64,000 nucleotides of DNA from Thermothielavioides terrestris NRRL 8126 (GCF_000226115.1 NC_016458.1:558001-622000), one strand, 5' to 3'; shown: positions 33,227-45,580, counted from the first letter of the stretch. Made by a program: numbers and translations. The notes: generated by a model not told the origin, from the letters alone.

Positions 33227-35740
33227 GTAGGCAAGTGGGTTCGCTGAAGTCGTCGGTCTCGGAGCGGCCACAGGAGGGTCTTCTCAGCCGGCGACTCGGA
33301 GGAAACTGGACACATGGGTATGAGAAGCTAAGATCAGACGCCAGTTGGGTGCGAAAGGTAGCTGAGCGTGTCTGGTAAGCTCAGTGCCTTGGGCGTTCGC
33401 GTACCGATCCTGTGAACGCCCAGCAAACCGGCAAACTTGAAGTCGGGGTGTTGCCGGCTTGCAGCAGAAAGTGCTGCTCCACAGCTGTTGACCTCCTTCG
33501 GCTGCGGGCTATCTTCTGGCTGCAACCACACGCGGTCGAGAAGGACCTGGCTGGCGAGGACGAAAGGAACGGCAGAATGGGCAAGGGCCGGAAGGTGGTA
33601 GGTAACCGGTTGGTCCAGCGCAAGGAGGGGCTTCACACGAGTCAGCGAGGATCCAGGTCAGCTGCCACCGCCATTTGCGAACATGTAATCCGCACGTACG
33701 GAGTTGTTTTGCTGACGGTCGGGCTACCCCACGGAGAAGCGGCAGCGCAAAGTCGCTGGCTGAAGCATCCGATCCGAAAATGGGGGAAGCTGATGAAGTA
33801 ACTAGAGGTAGCTGGCGAGGTCTCACGGGATCGCGGGTCTCGGTGGAAATGTCAGCCCGGAGCTGGCAGATTGCTTGCGCCTGTGGGACACTGTCTGGAG
33901 CGCATGGCAGCAGGTTCAAACGTGGGACGGAAAACTGCCCTGAGCTGGCAACAGTGGTGGTTGGGGCCCTGGTGCATTCATAGTCCACACTGGGGAGAAT
34001 CCTGGGAGATGCAGGACCAATGGGTTGGCCGCGTATCTCTGTATCTCCTGCTGTGCCGGGATACCGACTTTCAAGGTTGGTATCTGTTGTAGGGTACGGA
34101 GTACCTCTTATATCGCAGTCGCAATAGGCTGGTCTGCCCCACATCCTAGCTACGCTAGCGTGCACTGAACCCTGGCCCCGCAACGGACGACCCTGTTGGG
34201 TTATAGTATATTCCGTACACTGGCTAAAGAGGTCCCGCCAAGACTACCTAGTCTTGGCGGGACCTCTTTAGCCATCAGCCCCTGTTGTGCCAAGGATTTC
34301 GGAAGCCGGCACTGTGGGCGGCTGCCCTGATCACACATCGGCGCCGAACTGCGCTCCCTCGCGGGCTGCAGACATCGCACCGACCGGGACGGTGGAAGGC
34401 AACAGCCTCTGGATGCGGCCCTCCATGTTGAGCCATCCTGTTCAGTGCAGGCCGAGAGCTCCGTCTTGACGCCATGCTCCCCAGCGGTGGTGAGGACTGT
34501 GTGGACAGATCGTCAAAGATGCGCCGGGCTGCGGCGAAGTACCGGCGAAGGGGTGGTATACTAGTATACACAGTGAGCAAGTTTACTAGTGGGAGACGTG
34601 TTTTCCTTCCGTGTTTCTTGGTACTTGGCAATTGCGCGGCCAATCTCAGGCCTCAAGAGCCGTGGTGAAAATCGACGACCTGGTTTGGGCGCTGATCGGT
34701 GCGAGTCTTGGACGACTACAGCGTACGCAAACCTGGCGGTTGCAATGATCCACGAATTTCAAGGAGCAGAGCCGCTCCACCTCGTCCGTGCAGCCTGGCC
34801 GATCCAATGTTTGCTCTTTCGTCCTTCCGCTGCAAAATTGACTCCCTGCGGGGCAGGTGCCACAAGAGAGGGGTCTGCCTGTCTGTTACCTGGTACTCAC
34901 TCATGTGCAGCAAGACGGTGGCATCGCAGAGCGGCTTCCTCGTGCCGGTAGGAAATCCCGCGGCAAGCGGGATGGAGGCGCCTGGAAGGCGCGGCACACG
35001 ACGACGGGACAGATGTTCTTGCCGGACCGGCCGCCACTGTCCGTTGATCCTTGCCGATCTCGGTCTGTCTCACCCTCAGGCTTTGCCCCTCCCCTGTTTT
35101 GTTGAAGAAAAGAAAAATGTTGGAAGGGTCGGGTCGGGGAGCGCCTGCTGATCGCTGCTCGTGGGTTGCAACAGAAGAAGTGGTTCATCCAGGGAAGATC
35201 GTCATCTTGGCGCGCGGAGCCCACGAGTGGACCCATCCCGTCCCACAGAACACATGGACAAGGCACGCGGAGTACATTGTGGAGGCAAGATGTCTGTAAC
35301 CCAGTCTTCCGCGTGGACAGCGGACGGTCATGTCGATCTTGTTAGCAACAGGGCAATTGCCAAAGACAACCACACCTCTTGTGGATGGATGCTCTTGTGC
35401 AAGTGCGCGCCGAAACCGCTGGGGGATCGTCTCATGTTAAAGGAGTATGGAATGACGTCATTTCTCCGTTGACTCTCACCTCTCGATCGAACGAGCCTGG
35501 TGCTGCTAAAGCGATCTGGCATTAGAGTCATGTTATTATTATCTTCGACCGGCACAAATGCCGAAAGGCTCAATGCCAGATAAGGCCAATTTAACGGGTT
35601 GAAAATGCAACGTATCATGATATCCCGGCCCAAAAGCCGATCCCTTATTGTGTGCTTCTCCCCAGGACGCGCCAACGCCGCAGGGTATCATCCGACCCAA
35701 TCCTTCCGGTAGCCCTCCGGGATGAGCGTACCCCAGTGCC
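33227..35740. other. long intergenic region with a perfect palindrome
   Basis: About 2.5 kb with no recognised gene. Open frames up to 224 codons (minus strand, 33509-34183) lack motifs and have the composition of random GC-rich sequence. The palindrome at 34221-34274 and the short TCCGTAC/GGAGTAC words near 34095-34215 are the only striking structures. Confidence 0.4.
34221..34274. repeat. perfect 26-bp-arm palindrome
   Basis: The left arm 34221-34246 (TGGCTAAAGAGG...AGACTA) is the exact reverse complement of 34249-34274, with only CC between. Pairing stops at the next base on each side. The RNA or single strand would fold into a 26-bp hairpin without mismatch. It could be a fold-back element, a MITE remnant or two transposon ends head to head; nothing in the arms identifies a family. 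Confidence 0.9.
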
Positions 35741-36318
35741 TCAAACCTTGGCGCGACTGGTGAAGCGAGTGTGACGCTCCCGATGGCCCCACCAGTAGAT
35801 AAAATGGGCGATAACCCCGATCAGCCACAGGATGGCGCTGGCGAGCACAACCCAGACGGCGTTCTTCATACGCTGGATGTCGCCATTCCCATTGGGGTCC
35901 TCGTGGATGTACATCTTTCATGAAGGAGTCAGCTCTCCTCTTTCCCTAATCCGCGGCCAGCCAGGGAGTGTGGGATGGGTACTCACGCCGCCGAACAGGC
36001 CGAAAAGAGCGATCCACAGAATGAAGAGGATCAGATTCCATGCCCAGATCAGCGCAAACCGGAGGATGAAGGGGATCCAGTAGAGGAGCGTCGTCACGGC
36101 GGAGATACCGCCCACGACTACTGCGTAAACCTGCAACATACTATTAGCTGGGAGACTGCGGAGACCAGGCATTGCAGGGTACTCACCCATTTTCCGTCAG
36201 CCTGTCCGCCGGCCTTGCGCGTCCGGTCGATGTCAGCGCCATAGAGTCCGCAGACCGTGATGGCGAGGACGAATTGGAAGAAATGGAGAATGGAGAAGAG
36301 CAGATAGCTCAGCACCAT
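35741..36318 (-). CDS. MARVEL-domain four-helix membrane protein
   Basis: Exons 36318-36187, 36130-35987 and 35914-35741 give 149 aa; both introns start GTGAGTACCC and all junctions are phase 0. Four hydrophobic helices are seen: VLSYLLFSILHFFQFVLAI (res. 2-20), VYAVVVGGISAVTTLLYWI (45-63), FALIWAWNLILFILWIALFG (68-88) and AVWVVLASAILWLIGVIAHF (107-126). A loop after the first helix (YGADIDRTRKAGGQADGKW) and MYIHEDPNGNGDIQRMKNA before the last are typical of fungal MARVEL proteins. These are small plasma-membrane or vesicle proteins of unclear role, distantly related to Nce102. The introns fall between helices, and each short frame alone would be missed. Confidence 0.85.
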
Positions 36319-39313
36319 CCTGGCTGGCGACTGGCAAGCAGCTCGGTGATCGGTGGCAAGGCGGAAAGCGTGTTGAAGGTTTGCTCAGGAATTTCTCTGG
36401 CTCTTTATTCCTCTGGCAGAGAGACTCAAATGCGACCAAGGAAAGATCGCCAGAGGTACTTCGTGCCTGTTTAAATTGAAGATTTTTCGAGAAAGGGGGG
36501 ACAAGGGGCAAGGCAAATGGCGAATCGATCTACCCGGCGCGGGCTTGCCAAGAACAACGGCCTGTGTGGGATCGGCGAGCAGTAACTAACGGTAGCGAGG
36601 ATTCACTGTGGTAGGTATAAGGTGCTGTGCTGACCCAGTCAACAGTATTATCTATTTTATAGAACGTGCCTCCAGGGCCACGCAGACGTATGGTTTGTTG
36701 GCCCATCAAGCTTTGGGAGTAGGTTTCGTTTTTGAAACGGCCTGGCCTTGACGTCGACCTTTGTCGGCAAATGACGTCGTTGAGGGTCACAGGTGGTCAA
36801 ACAAAGCTGCAAGGAGGCCCAAGCTCCCATGTTAGCTTGCGCACAGACCAGCCCCACCGCCAACCTTGCCGATCCTTTCACGTCAATCGACAACGTGCAG
36901 CACATTCATTGTTTAACGTGAACACACATGGATCGTGAGCAAAGCGCAGCCATCTCATCCCAACACCAGAGAGCAGAGTCAGAGTCAGTAAACAAGAGCA
37001 CCCGGAGTATCACTGCTGGCTGTTCTTTTTTTTCGCTCTCTTTTTGTCTCCTCAATTCCCGATTTGAGGGATTCTGTGGGAAAATTTTGCTTCCCCAACC
37101 CCCCCCCCCCCTCCATCCCCCTCCTGCGCTTACCCAAGGCGTATGTGCAACCTTCAGCCACATGATGGGAGGTGCCACAGCATGCGGCTCTTTGCCCACT
37201 AGCGGAGAGCTACTTATCCATCGGCCACTCAGACACTGCAATTCCTCGGTCAGCGTCGCTGCACTTCTGCAATTTGCAGCCCACAGCCTTGCGCGACAAC
37301 GCCCGGCGCCCAGCCTTCTTGGCCAAACCCTCTCCCCCATCCTCCCACCCCCTCCCCGCCTCTATTGTCCTCCTCCCTCCCTCTCGAGAAGGTCCCGTCC
37401 TTACGCCTTCCACTGAACTAGCATGGAGGCTCAACCCCGAGGCATTCGTAGTTCCCAGTGGGACCGAGGCTCGATTTGGGCAAGCCTGGACCTACACTCG
37501 CAAGGGGCTTGAGCTCCGGTGGCTCTTGGGGGTCCCATGTGTTAGTTACGAGGCTGAAGCCTTGGAGCCGCGAGCTCAAGCACGTTGCTGACAGAGGGAT
37601 TTGTAAATGCCAATCCTCGCGAGGGACTGACGTTGTTGGCGCCGCGTGCCTGCCCATCGCCGTCGGCATGACGCGGCTGGAAGCTGACTCGGTTCACACC
37701 AGCACTGGAAACTTTTTCACGAGTCAAGTCAAACTGGGCGAGCTTCGTGGAAGATCCCCAGCCTGGCGACCTCGGAACTCCGTTCTCAGCCGTCCGCCGA
37801 CATGCCACTAGCTTGGAGATCACTCGTAGTATAAAAGAAGCCGGGTCAGCCGCGCAGAAGTCGTCTTGCTGATCCACTTCACGGGGTTGCCCATCACTCA
37901 AGCAGCAATTTTGCCACTGGCGAGACGGGAATGAGCCCGTTGGTCAAGACGACACCCACGAAAGGGGGGGACCCCCTTTCGGCCCGCGCGCCCAACCACG
38001 AACCCTCGACAGCGGTTTGTACAACCACCATCCCGACAAAAAGACCTTCTGCGCGCCCGTCATGGCATTCTCAACAAGCTGTTGCCCGCGGTGTCCTCCT
38101 CGTATCCTGACCAATCAAGCCGGATCGTGCTAGGAAGCGCTCGAACCTGCGTGCCGTCGTCGCCTTGACCACCGGCAAGCAGGCAACTGGCACCTTCCGA
38201 AGGAATTGACACAGCAAGGGCGGCTTTTACCTTCTTTCCTTTGGGGCCGTCGGTGAAGCTGGCAGCATGCCCAAGTCCCACGAACGGCCTGTGCGGTGGC
38301 TGCACTTGGTTTCCGGTGCGGACGTGGCCAGCATGAGTGTACGCTTCAGGCTGGGGCTCAGCATCTCTGGCTGGGGCAACGCGCAAACACCTCCCAAGGT
38401 CAGATGGGGATGGGAAAGCACTGCAAGGGAAAAAGCAAGTTCGGTAAGGGAAATCTTCGGGACAACACTTCCCGGAAAGCTGCGCTGGCAGATGCTAACG
38501 CAAACCAGTCTTTTGTGTGGCGGGGGCTGCGCAGGAACGCCGGCCATGAAACGCCGGTTTTTGGGCGCGACGTTGAGGCCTTGCTATTCACTCACTTTCG
38601 GTGGACGGGACAGGGCCCGACACCGAGCCCCTTTGCCCGGAGCGGCTCTACCCGGCGGACCAGTCACGCGCCTCTACGATGTCCCTTCCTGAACCACGTC
38701 GCAGTCCTAGGAGCTAGGACCACGATCCATCACCATCAACGGCACTCAACGTTGGGCTCATTCATCCCCGGTGCAAACGTTTCCTGGCCACTCATCGAGG
38801 GAGGCCTTCCATTGTCACCGAGGAACGGGCCCACCCGTTCGCCCCGTCGTCGATGGCGGAGTCTCGAATTGCCCCCTATTGCTTGGGACTGCGACGATTT
38901 CACCAGTCTCCTGGGCCTGCGTTCGAAACACGACCGGTGAAATTTGGGCGTTCAAAACATGACCGGTGAGATTTAGCCCCTGAGCAATCTGTTGAGTATG
39001 CATTACACTGTCACGATTGGTTCGGGAGCTTCGCCTGCGAGCTCCTACACCGAGCGACGCTCGACGGGCGCTCTCAACCAAGCCTCCCTTTGTGGAAATT
39101 ACAATCTTCTCTTCTGCGTGGAGCTATGCTGGCGTTCAGGGTTATAAGCAGTGCGTTCGCCGGAGAGCGGTTGTTGAGTCCCTGGCAACTCCATCGCAGC
39201 GCAGTCAACCCGACGGAAGACCAACGCAGCGGCGACCACAGCCAGCCAGCCATCTGGACACGCAGAACACGCAGATATCGTCTCCGGAACGCACGAGCAA
39301 CCAAGCCAACAAG
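36319..39313. other. long intergenic region
   Basis: About 3 kb without a recognised gene. A C-run of about 13 lies near 37101-37113 beside other pyrimidine-rich sequence (37100-37135 and 37335-37385). A 29-bp tandem duplication lies at 38920-38977. Frames up to 214 codons (38296-38940 plus, without an ATG start) show no motif. Confidence 0.4.
38920..38977 (+). repeat. 29-bp tandem duplication with transitions only
   Basis: Two adjacent 29-bp units, each starting CGTTC, then AAACA or AAAACA, then GACCGGTGA. They differ only by A/G and C/T changes. The unit contains ACCGGT, a 6-bp palindrome, once in each copy. Confidence 0.8.
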
Positions 39314-39680
39314 ATGCCCCGGCATAACGGAACCCGCGCCGTGAGTACTCCCCTCCCTTCCCAGAACCGTCTGCGTGCCACTCGCAATGGTATTTAGGCG
39401 CACGTTGGATGCTGACGCTGCCTCTTCGCCATCCCACTCTCCCGCGCAGGCCTACGAGTTGCTGGAGCAGTGGATCTGCTGCGATTGCAAGGAAATTTAC
39501 AACACAGCGACCGTGCTGCGGTGCCTGAACTGCCACCACATCTTCGACCGCTCCCACTGCGAGGTGGAGGAGCATTGGGTCCGCACCGACCCGCGCCCGC
39601 CGAGGAGGGCCCGAGTTCTTTCCCGCCTTCGCAGCAAAGACTCGGCAGCATGCGGGACACGCCTGGATTCTCTGTCCTGA
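39314..39680 (+). CDS. 85-aa zinc-ribbon microprotein
   Basis: Exons 39314-39340 (nine codons) and 39450-39680, joined by a GTGAGT...CAG intron in phase 0, give 85 aa. The core is WICCDCKEIYNTATVLRCLNC with CHHIFDRSHC following: two CxxC pairs and an HxxxxxxHC region, enough ligands for a zinc ribbon. A basic tail (PRPPRRARVLSRLR) comes after. No membrane helix or signal peptide. The first exon is tiny, so the gene is easily missed; its support is the good splice sites and the conserved-looking cysteine spacing. I do not know the function. Small zinc ribbons of this size are often adaptors or parts of transcription or ribosome complexes, but nothing here shows which. Confidence 0.65.
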
Positions 39681-41470
39681 ATGCGGGCGGATTCGGCTGA
39701 ACTCGTGGCGTGGAGAGTTTGCTGTGAGGGTCCAGTTGGTCCGGTCTGAGAGGTCCGCGAGGTCAACAGTTCCTGGCACAGGCCAATTGGCGGATTTCCT
39801 TTCTTGGAGCTGGGCACTTGCTTCACCCCTGGCTTGTGTTACTCGAGTTTTCTCTGGGGTTCGGGCGGTATCAGTTCCTGTTGGACGAGTGCACCGGGAT
39901 GGTTTGGCAAGAGGTGTGCGGCCATGGGTGGCGTATGGATAACTCTTCTCTCTGGGCTTGGCATTGTGGTGCTGCGCACCACCTTTCGGGGGAATAGACG
40001 GGGGATTCACATCGTTAGATAGCATGGATTGAATCAGTGGGCGGGCCGGGCCCAAAGACGTGTGTTCGAGACTTTCTTGATTTCACTGAATTTGACCCCT
40101 TACTTTGAATCCAGCCCCTCTCGGACGCAGTGTGCCCTTCGGTATGCCTAGGTAGAGTGGTCGGAGCGGTCTCCGCTCTCTCTCTCTCCACTGAAGGCAC
40201 TCGTGACTCAATTTCTGCCCTGTGGAGATTGACGCACACATACATGACAACTCATGGCACAGGACAGCGCCTTCGATAGTGGCGGAGCCCACAGTCAAAC
40301 TGGAAACTCCCGGGTTCTCATGCTCGGCCTGGTGTAAGGGGTCTCTTAGACCGCTTGTTGACGTCACGGAGCGTGGACGCTCAGGGGCTGAATCACAGCT
40401 GTCCCTGTTGCGCCCTTTGCCCATCAGCACAAGAGAATGACCGGGCCGCCACGTCTCACGGTATTCGCTGGCCAGGCTCTTTTGCTAGTTCCGAGTGTTC
40501 AAGAAAAACAACCGGGAGAAGGTGCATATCGTGACTTAGGCAGTAGCCACCTCCCTGACAAGGAGTGGTCCTTGGAACCCGCAAGGCAACCAGTCAATTG
40601 CGCCTCGTGAGTTGGCAAGGCAACCAACGGAGCGAGCGATCCCCTCCACACTCTTCACCAATTTCCCAGGAAGCAGAAGGGGTTCTGATTGCGCTCCGGC
40701 GTGATTTGCCACTCGGGCGTCGAGAAGGTGCTCCGAACTACCTAGTGATCTCAAGAACATGCGGGGCACGGCAAACCACTGCACACGAACGGTTGAAAGT
40801 GCAGCGTTGCCCAACAGACGCTCGAACCTGGAATGATTGGCCAATCCTTGTCTGGAATGGGCCTTAAGAGCCGCATGTGCAACCGGCAACTACCATCGCA
40901 GGCGCTCAACTCGCCAGCTCGCGCAAAAGCACCCCCATGCAGACGGAATGTAATCCGTCCGTTGCATGCGTAAGTTCCACTCGCAGCTCGTAGCACAAAA
41001 CCCGCCGTTGCGGCACCGTCATCTGGCAGTTTTCTAATGGGTAAGTTCCACAGCCGTAGCGAAAACTGGCCAGCAGCGGTGGATAACGCTAAGGTACCTT
41101 ACTGCCAGCGGGGGTGTGAAAACAAATGAGCTTCCCACCTGCTTCCTGCCCCGATCGCTGCCGACTTGGCATCAGGTACCGTTGGCCCACACTCTCTCCA
41201 GGTGCCGCCGGCACCACCCGTACCACCGCACCACCTACCTCGCGCCCTACCTCGCTTGCTCCCGACCTTGGAAGAACTTGAAGATTGTTTTTAAACTGGC
41301 AAAAGTCGTTTTGCTGCCTCCGCAAGTCCACCGAACGGAAACCGGAAGCCTTGCCGGAACTGGCAGCGTATCGTCCAATCCCGTCCCCGCTTTTAAACCC
41401 GGCCTTCCGAATTCGGCGCCGGCCACTCCCGGTGCCGCATTTCCGTTCCGGCACGGACTCGGCAGGCGAC
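39681..41470. other. intergenic region
   Basis: About 1.8 kb, with the 3' UTR of the zinc-ribbon gene at the left and the promoter and leader of the phosphatase gene at the right. No other gene or repeat recognised. Confidence 0.4.
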
Positions 41471-43245
41471 ATGGCAACCACCTTCGACAGCGACCGGGCT
41501 GCGGCCTGCACCACCACCGACACTGCCACCACCACCACCACCAGCACCAGCAGCAGCACCACCGGCAGCACCACGCTTCCCTCGCCCCCCTTCATCGACG
41601 CCCCCGGCCTCGCCAATCTGCGCGATGCAGGCGGCTACGCCCTGAGCAGCCAGCCGGGCAAGGCCATCCGGCGGGGCGTGCTGTACCGCTCCGCCGACCT
41701 GACGCGGCTCGACAGCGGCGGCAGGGCGGCCCTCCGCCGGCTGGGCATCACCCGCGTGTTCGACCTGCGCTCGGCCGCCGAGCTGGAGAAGCACGACGCG
41801 GTCCAGCAGCAGCAGCAGAACCCGCCGGGGGGGTGGGCGTGGGAGGGCGCCACCCGCGTCTTCGTCCCCGTTTTCTTGGACAAGGACTACAGTCCTGAAG
41901 CGCTGGCGTGGCGGTTCCGGAATTATAGCGATGGGCCGCAGGTAGGTACCTGGTTAGGCTTCGTTTGATGAACTCTCCGTGCACTTGCCCCCCTGGCACC
42001 TCCCGGCCCAACATTCCCTTCCCCCGAATTTTTGTTGTGCTTGTGTTCGTGCTTGGGGTGGAAGAAGAACGCCCGCCGCGGAAACACCCATCAAATTGGC
42101 CTACAGGGGGCTGCTGCGGAAAGAGAAAAGAGACAGTACTGTGTAGGGCAAATGTGCATGCGGGAGCTGCCATCGCTCGCTTGCGCCCCTTGCCCACAGC
42201 TTGTGTGGCACGCCTCTTCCGCTCGAGGCATTCAAAGCCGGCGGGCGAAGGGATGGTATCTTCCCCAGCCCCGCCGCCACCGCCAGCAGAAATCTCGCCT
42301 CTGTCGTTCTCATGTCTCCTTATCCATCTGTTCCCATTATGTGTGCCAGAAAGCAAAGGCTAACAACCCGCGACAGGGCTTCGTCAAAGCGTACTCGGCC
42401 ATCCTCGCCGCCGCGGCCGAGCCCGACCATCCGTACGCGCCATTCCGGACGGTCCTCGAGCACTTTGCCTCGCCGAGCAGCCCCCCTGAGCCGGTCCTGG
42501 TGCACTGCACCGCCGGCAAGGACCGTAAGTCGTCATCCGCTGTGGTGGATCGCCTCAAGACAGGACAACCGAGCCACCTACCTCCCATCTTTTCCCCTCC
42601 CCTCTCCCCTCCCCTACCTACCCTGCCCTGTCCCTTCCCTTGTTATGTAAATACACACCCAGCTCAGCGAAACACGGCGCTCACGAAAGGGGGGGAAACA
42701 ATCACAGGAACGGGCGTGCTCGTGGCGCTGATCCTCTCGCTCTGCGGGCTCGACGACGCCGCCGTCGCGCACGAGTACAGCCTGACCGACCTCGGGCTGG
42801 CGTCGCGCCGGGAGGAGATCGTGCGGCATCTGATGCAGGGCGAGACGCTGTTTGGGGACCGCGAGCGGGCTGAGCGGATGGTTGGCGCGCGGTATGTTTT
42901 TTTCCTGGTTGCTCTCCTGCTCTTTCCTTTTCAGTCTCCCCTCGCTCCTTCAAGCCACTTCCCTGTGACTCGCTAGGTAGTTTGCGAGGCTCGGAAGGAG
43001 ATCGCTTGCTAACGAACCCGGTGCTTCTCGGGCGAGGGAGAAACAGAAAGGAGAACATGCTCGAGACGCTGGCCCTGATCCGTGAGAGGTACGGCTCCGT
43101 CGAGGGCTACGTCATTGATCACCTCGGGCTGTCGCCAGCGAGCGTGGAGCAGATCCGGAAGAACCTGGTCGTAGACATTGCCGAGGGCGAAGAGCCGTTG
43201 GACTGGAGAAGCCTGGCCGGGCTGAACGGGGAACCGCATCGATAA
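41471..43245 (+). CDS. tyrosine/serine protein phosphatase (Y_phosphatase3/IphP-like)
   Basis: Exons 41471-41941, 42377-42524, 42708-42891 and 43047-43245 give 333 aa; frame and phases close. A Thr/Ser repeat (residues ~15-35) is followed by FIDAPGLANLRDAGGYAL, the NxRDxGG motif that opens this family, then RRGVLYRSADLTRLD and TRVFDLRSAAELEKH. The active-site loop is H-C201-T-A-G-K-D-R207-T-G, with cysteine nucleophile and arginine; the second intron cuts the arginine codon. A helical end (TLALIRERYGSVEGYV) matches family members, which act on phosphotyrosine or other phosphoesters in the cytosol. The substrate cannot be told. The first intron (435 nt) is unusually long, and the whole coding part is GC-rich. 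The start is the ATG before the Thr-rich stretch; upstream codons look like leader. Confidence 0.87.
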
Positions 43246-43404
43246 ACGGAATTGGCTGGTAGAGCTACAGTTACATACAAGATATAGACTGGTATACAAT
43301 GGCGAGGTCGCTCGCTGCGGCCTCTTGCAGGCAACTGCTGAGCTAATAAATCGTACACCAGGCGCTGGCGCAGGCCGCGCCGCCCTTGAACGTCTTGAGC
43401 TCCA

Positions 43405-44682
43405 TCACCCCACACTGGTAGGGATCTTGACCTGGCCTCTCTTGCGGTCCATGAACGGCACACCATAGCGCCAGCCCACCGCGCGTCTGGCCCGACCGGT
43501 CGGGCCCACGTCCTCGGCGTTGATCTTCTCGAACCTGAACTCGAACCGGCCCGAGTCGACGCGCACCAGCCTGCTCTCGGCCGCCTGCTGGCGCGCGCGC
43601 TGCTTCTCGGCCGCTTCCTTCTCGCTCTGCGCGGCCGCCTTGATGAACTCCTCGCGCGCCTGCTCGAACGGCATATTGTTGGCAATGTTCCTCTCCATCT
43701 GCACCAACTCGGGGATGCGGATCTTCTGGTCGGGCGGCAGGATGTGGTCGCCGAAGGCCTTGGCCGCGTCCTCGCGCGTGAACTCGCGCGACTCGGACGT
43801 CGGCAGAAACAGCTGCTGCATCGTGAAGCTGTGGATGTGAATGTCATTGATCGGCTCGAACGGCGGGTCGCCTTGCCGCAGATGATGCTTCGGGAGCATG
43901 CTTAGGACCGCACGCGCGTACGGGGTCGCGAGAGGTTTATTCTGTTGTGCCCGTGAAGTTAGCATTCCGTAGCGGGTGTCCGATGAAAATAAATGCCACA
44001 GAATCATCAACGGAGCGGCTTCGTCAGTCGTAGAGCATTCTCTAACCACGGGTGTGTGTCTTCAAGACTAATCGAATTTATTGTTGCAATTCATCACAGA
44101 AGCAAAGTTCGCATGCCAGGCAGAACGAGAGAAAAGAAAAAAAGGACTCACCTCACGCTTCCACCTCTTCTCAATCTCCTTCATCCTCACCACCGCCGCG
44201 ACGCGGCGCACATCGACACTGTACTGCGCCGACACCGCCTTCAGCGGCATGCCCTTGACCATGACCTGGTGCCAGATCATCTCGCGCGCCTCGGCGGACA
44301 GCACGGGCTCGCTGCGGAAGGTCGGGTTGAGCGGGAACACCATGGTCGCCGAGTCGGGGTCCTTGGGGCGGACCGCCCGCGTCACGTAGGCCGGGCACTC
44401 GCGGGTCGGCGGCGCCCGCAGCAGCTCCCCTTGCTTGGAGCACCATTCCTTGAACCGGCGCCGCAGGCGCGTCTCCTGCGGCGCCGGCGTCGTCGAGAAC
44501 GGTCGGCTACATGGTGGTGCTGCTGATGGCGTCGTCGGTGCGGATGACCCGAGGGCCAGGGGACTGGGCTGGGAGCCCGCGAGGGCGGCGCGGCGGGGAG
44601 CAAGGGATGACGAGGGCGCCGGCTCGAGATAGGTGAGGAGCAGCTGCGGCTGGCAGCTGCTGCCGCGTAGCCGGGGCGGCAT
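43405..44682 (-). CDS. mrps35: mitochondrial small ribosomal subunit protein mS45 (Bot1p family)
   Basis: Exons 44682-44152 and 43941-43405 give 355 aa; the intron has donor GTGAGT and acceptor CAG in phase 0. The first ~60 residues are Arg/Ser/Ala/Pro-rich with almost no acid, ending near RPFSTTPA, a typical mitochondrial presequence. Then come FPLNPTFRSEPVLSAEAREM and VKGMPLKAVSAQYSVDVRRV with VVRMKEIEKRWKRE, the core of the Bot1p/Mrps35 family, a helix-turn-helix-like segment. After the intron: LPTSESREFTREDAAKAFGD, a charged helical stretch (QSEKEAAEKQRARQQ) and RFEFRFEKINAEDVG. Family members sit in the mitoribosomal small subunit; fission-yeast Bot1 was found as a respiration regulator. 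It converges on the phosphatase gene with 159 bp between stops. Confidence 0.87.
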
Positions 44683-45580
44683 GGTTGTGATGGGTGCCGG
44701 TGTGGTGTGGGTGGTTCGGCATGCGACAAGGTCGGAGTTTGAGAGTGGACTTGGAATTGGAATTTTCTGGGGACCAGGGGAGCGAAGAAGACCCACAGGC
44801 TGAACCACTGACGAATAAGAATCTGCTTGGAACTTCCAAGGCATTCATATGAGGGTTAGGGTTGTTTTGAAGCTGTCCTCCTGCTGCCTTTGGTGGGAAG
44901 CACGAACTCGACATGGGCGCATCTTGCAGTCAAGAAAGGGGATCAGTGTGCAACAAAGCATGGTTTGCTGCCACCATTCTTGGAGTGTCGATCGTGTAAC
45001 TACACTTGTCTCAACACCGATGACCCAGGTTGTGTCGCCTAGGATAAGGTGCTAAACGCAAGGAACCTAGGTGCCAGGTGCACGCCCTCTACATCGCCTA
45101 CCCCAACAAATCCTTTACATTAGTTGCGCCTCAGCTACCTTCCCGCTGCAGCCTCCAGCTTCGATTGCAACCAGATGTTGCCATCGATCCTAATGAGGCG
45201 CCGCGGGATTGGTTCATCTCGCCAACAGTCTCGGTGTCCTCCCCTCCCTCCCCTTTGCCCAAGCTCCCTCACATGGAATTCGCCCAGCGCACTTTCTTCC
45301 ACCAGTACGAGCAACGCTCGACCGGAAGACTTCCTGCTGTGTCCGACACACCGAATGATTAAGATGAAAGTGGTAACAGCGACAGCGGACCGGCAGACGT
45401 GCTAGCAGGACGGCTGGGAGCACGGTAAACGAAGAACAGCAACGGCGGCTGTTCGTTCCGTGCATGCCTCGTGTTCTCGACGCCTCGCGTCCTCTTTGCA
45501 AGCAAGCAAAGACTCGGCGCGAGTGCAAGCCGTAAATAAAGTTTCTGTAGGTCTGGCATCTTCACCCCGAGGGATGATTG
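44683..45580. other. intergenic region
   Basis: About 900 bp between the promoter of the mS45 gene and the 3' end of the response-regulator gene. No gene recognised. Confidence 0.45.

Noticed and set aside
33509..34183. 224-codon minus-strand frame
   Set aside because: No motif, no splice support, and composition like the surrounding intergenic DNA.
38296..38940. 214-codon plus-strand frame
   Set aside because: It starts with GTG, not ATG, and shows no domain or ordered block.
39099..40055. 318-codon minus-strand frame
   Set aside because: It runs across the zinc-ribbon gene in antisense and has no recognisable motif; the plus-strand model has splice sites and a Cys pattern.
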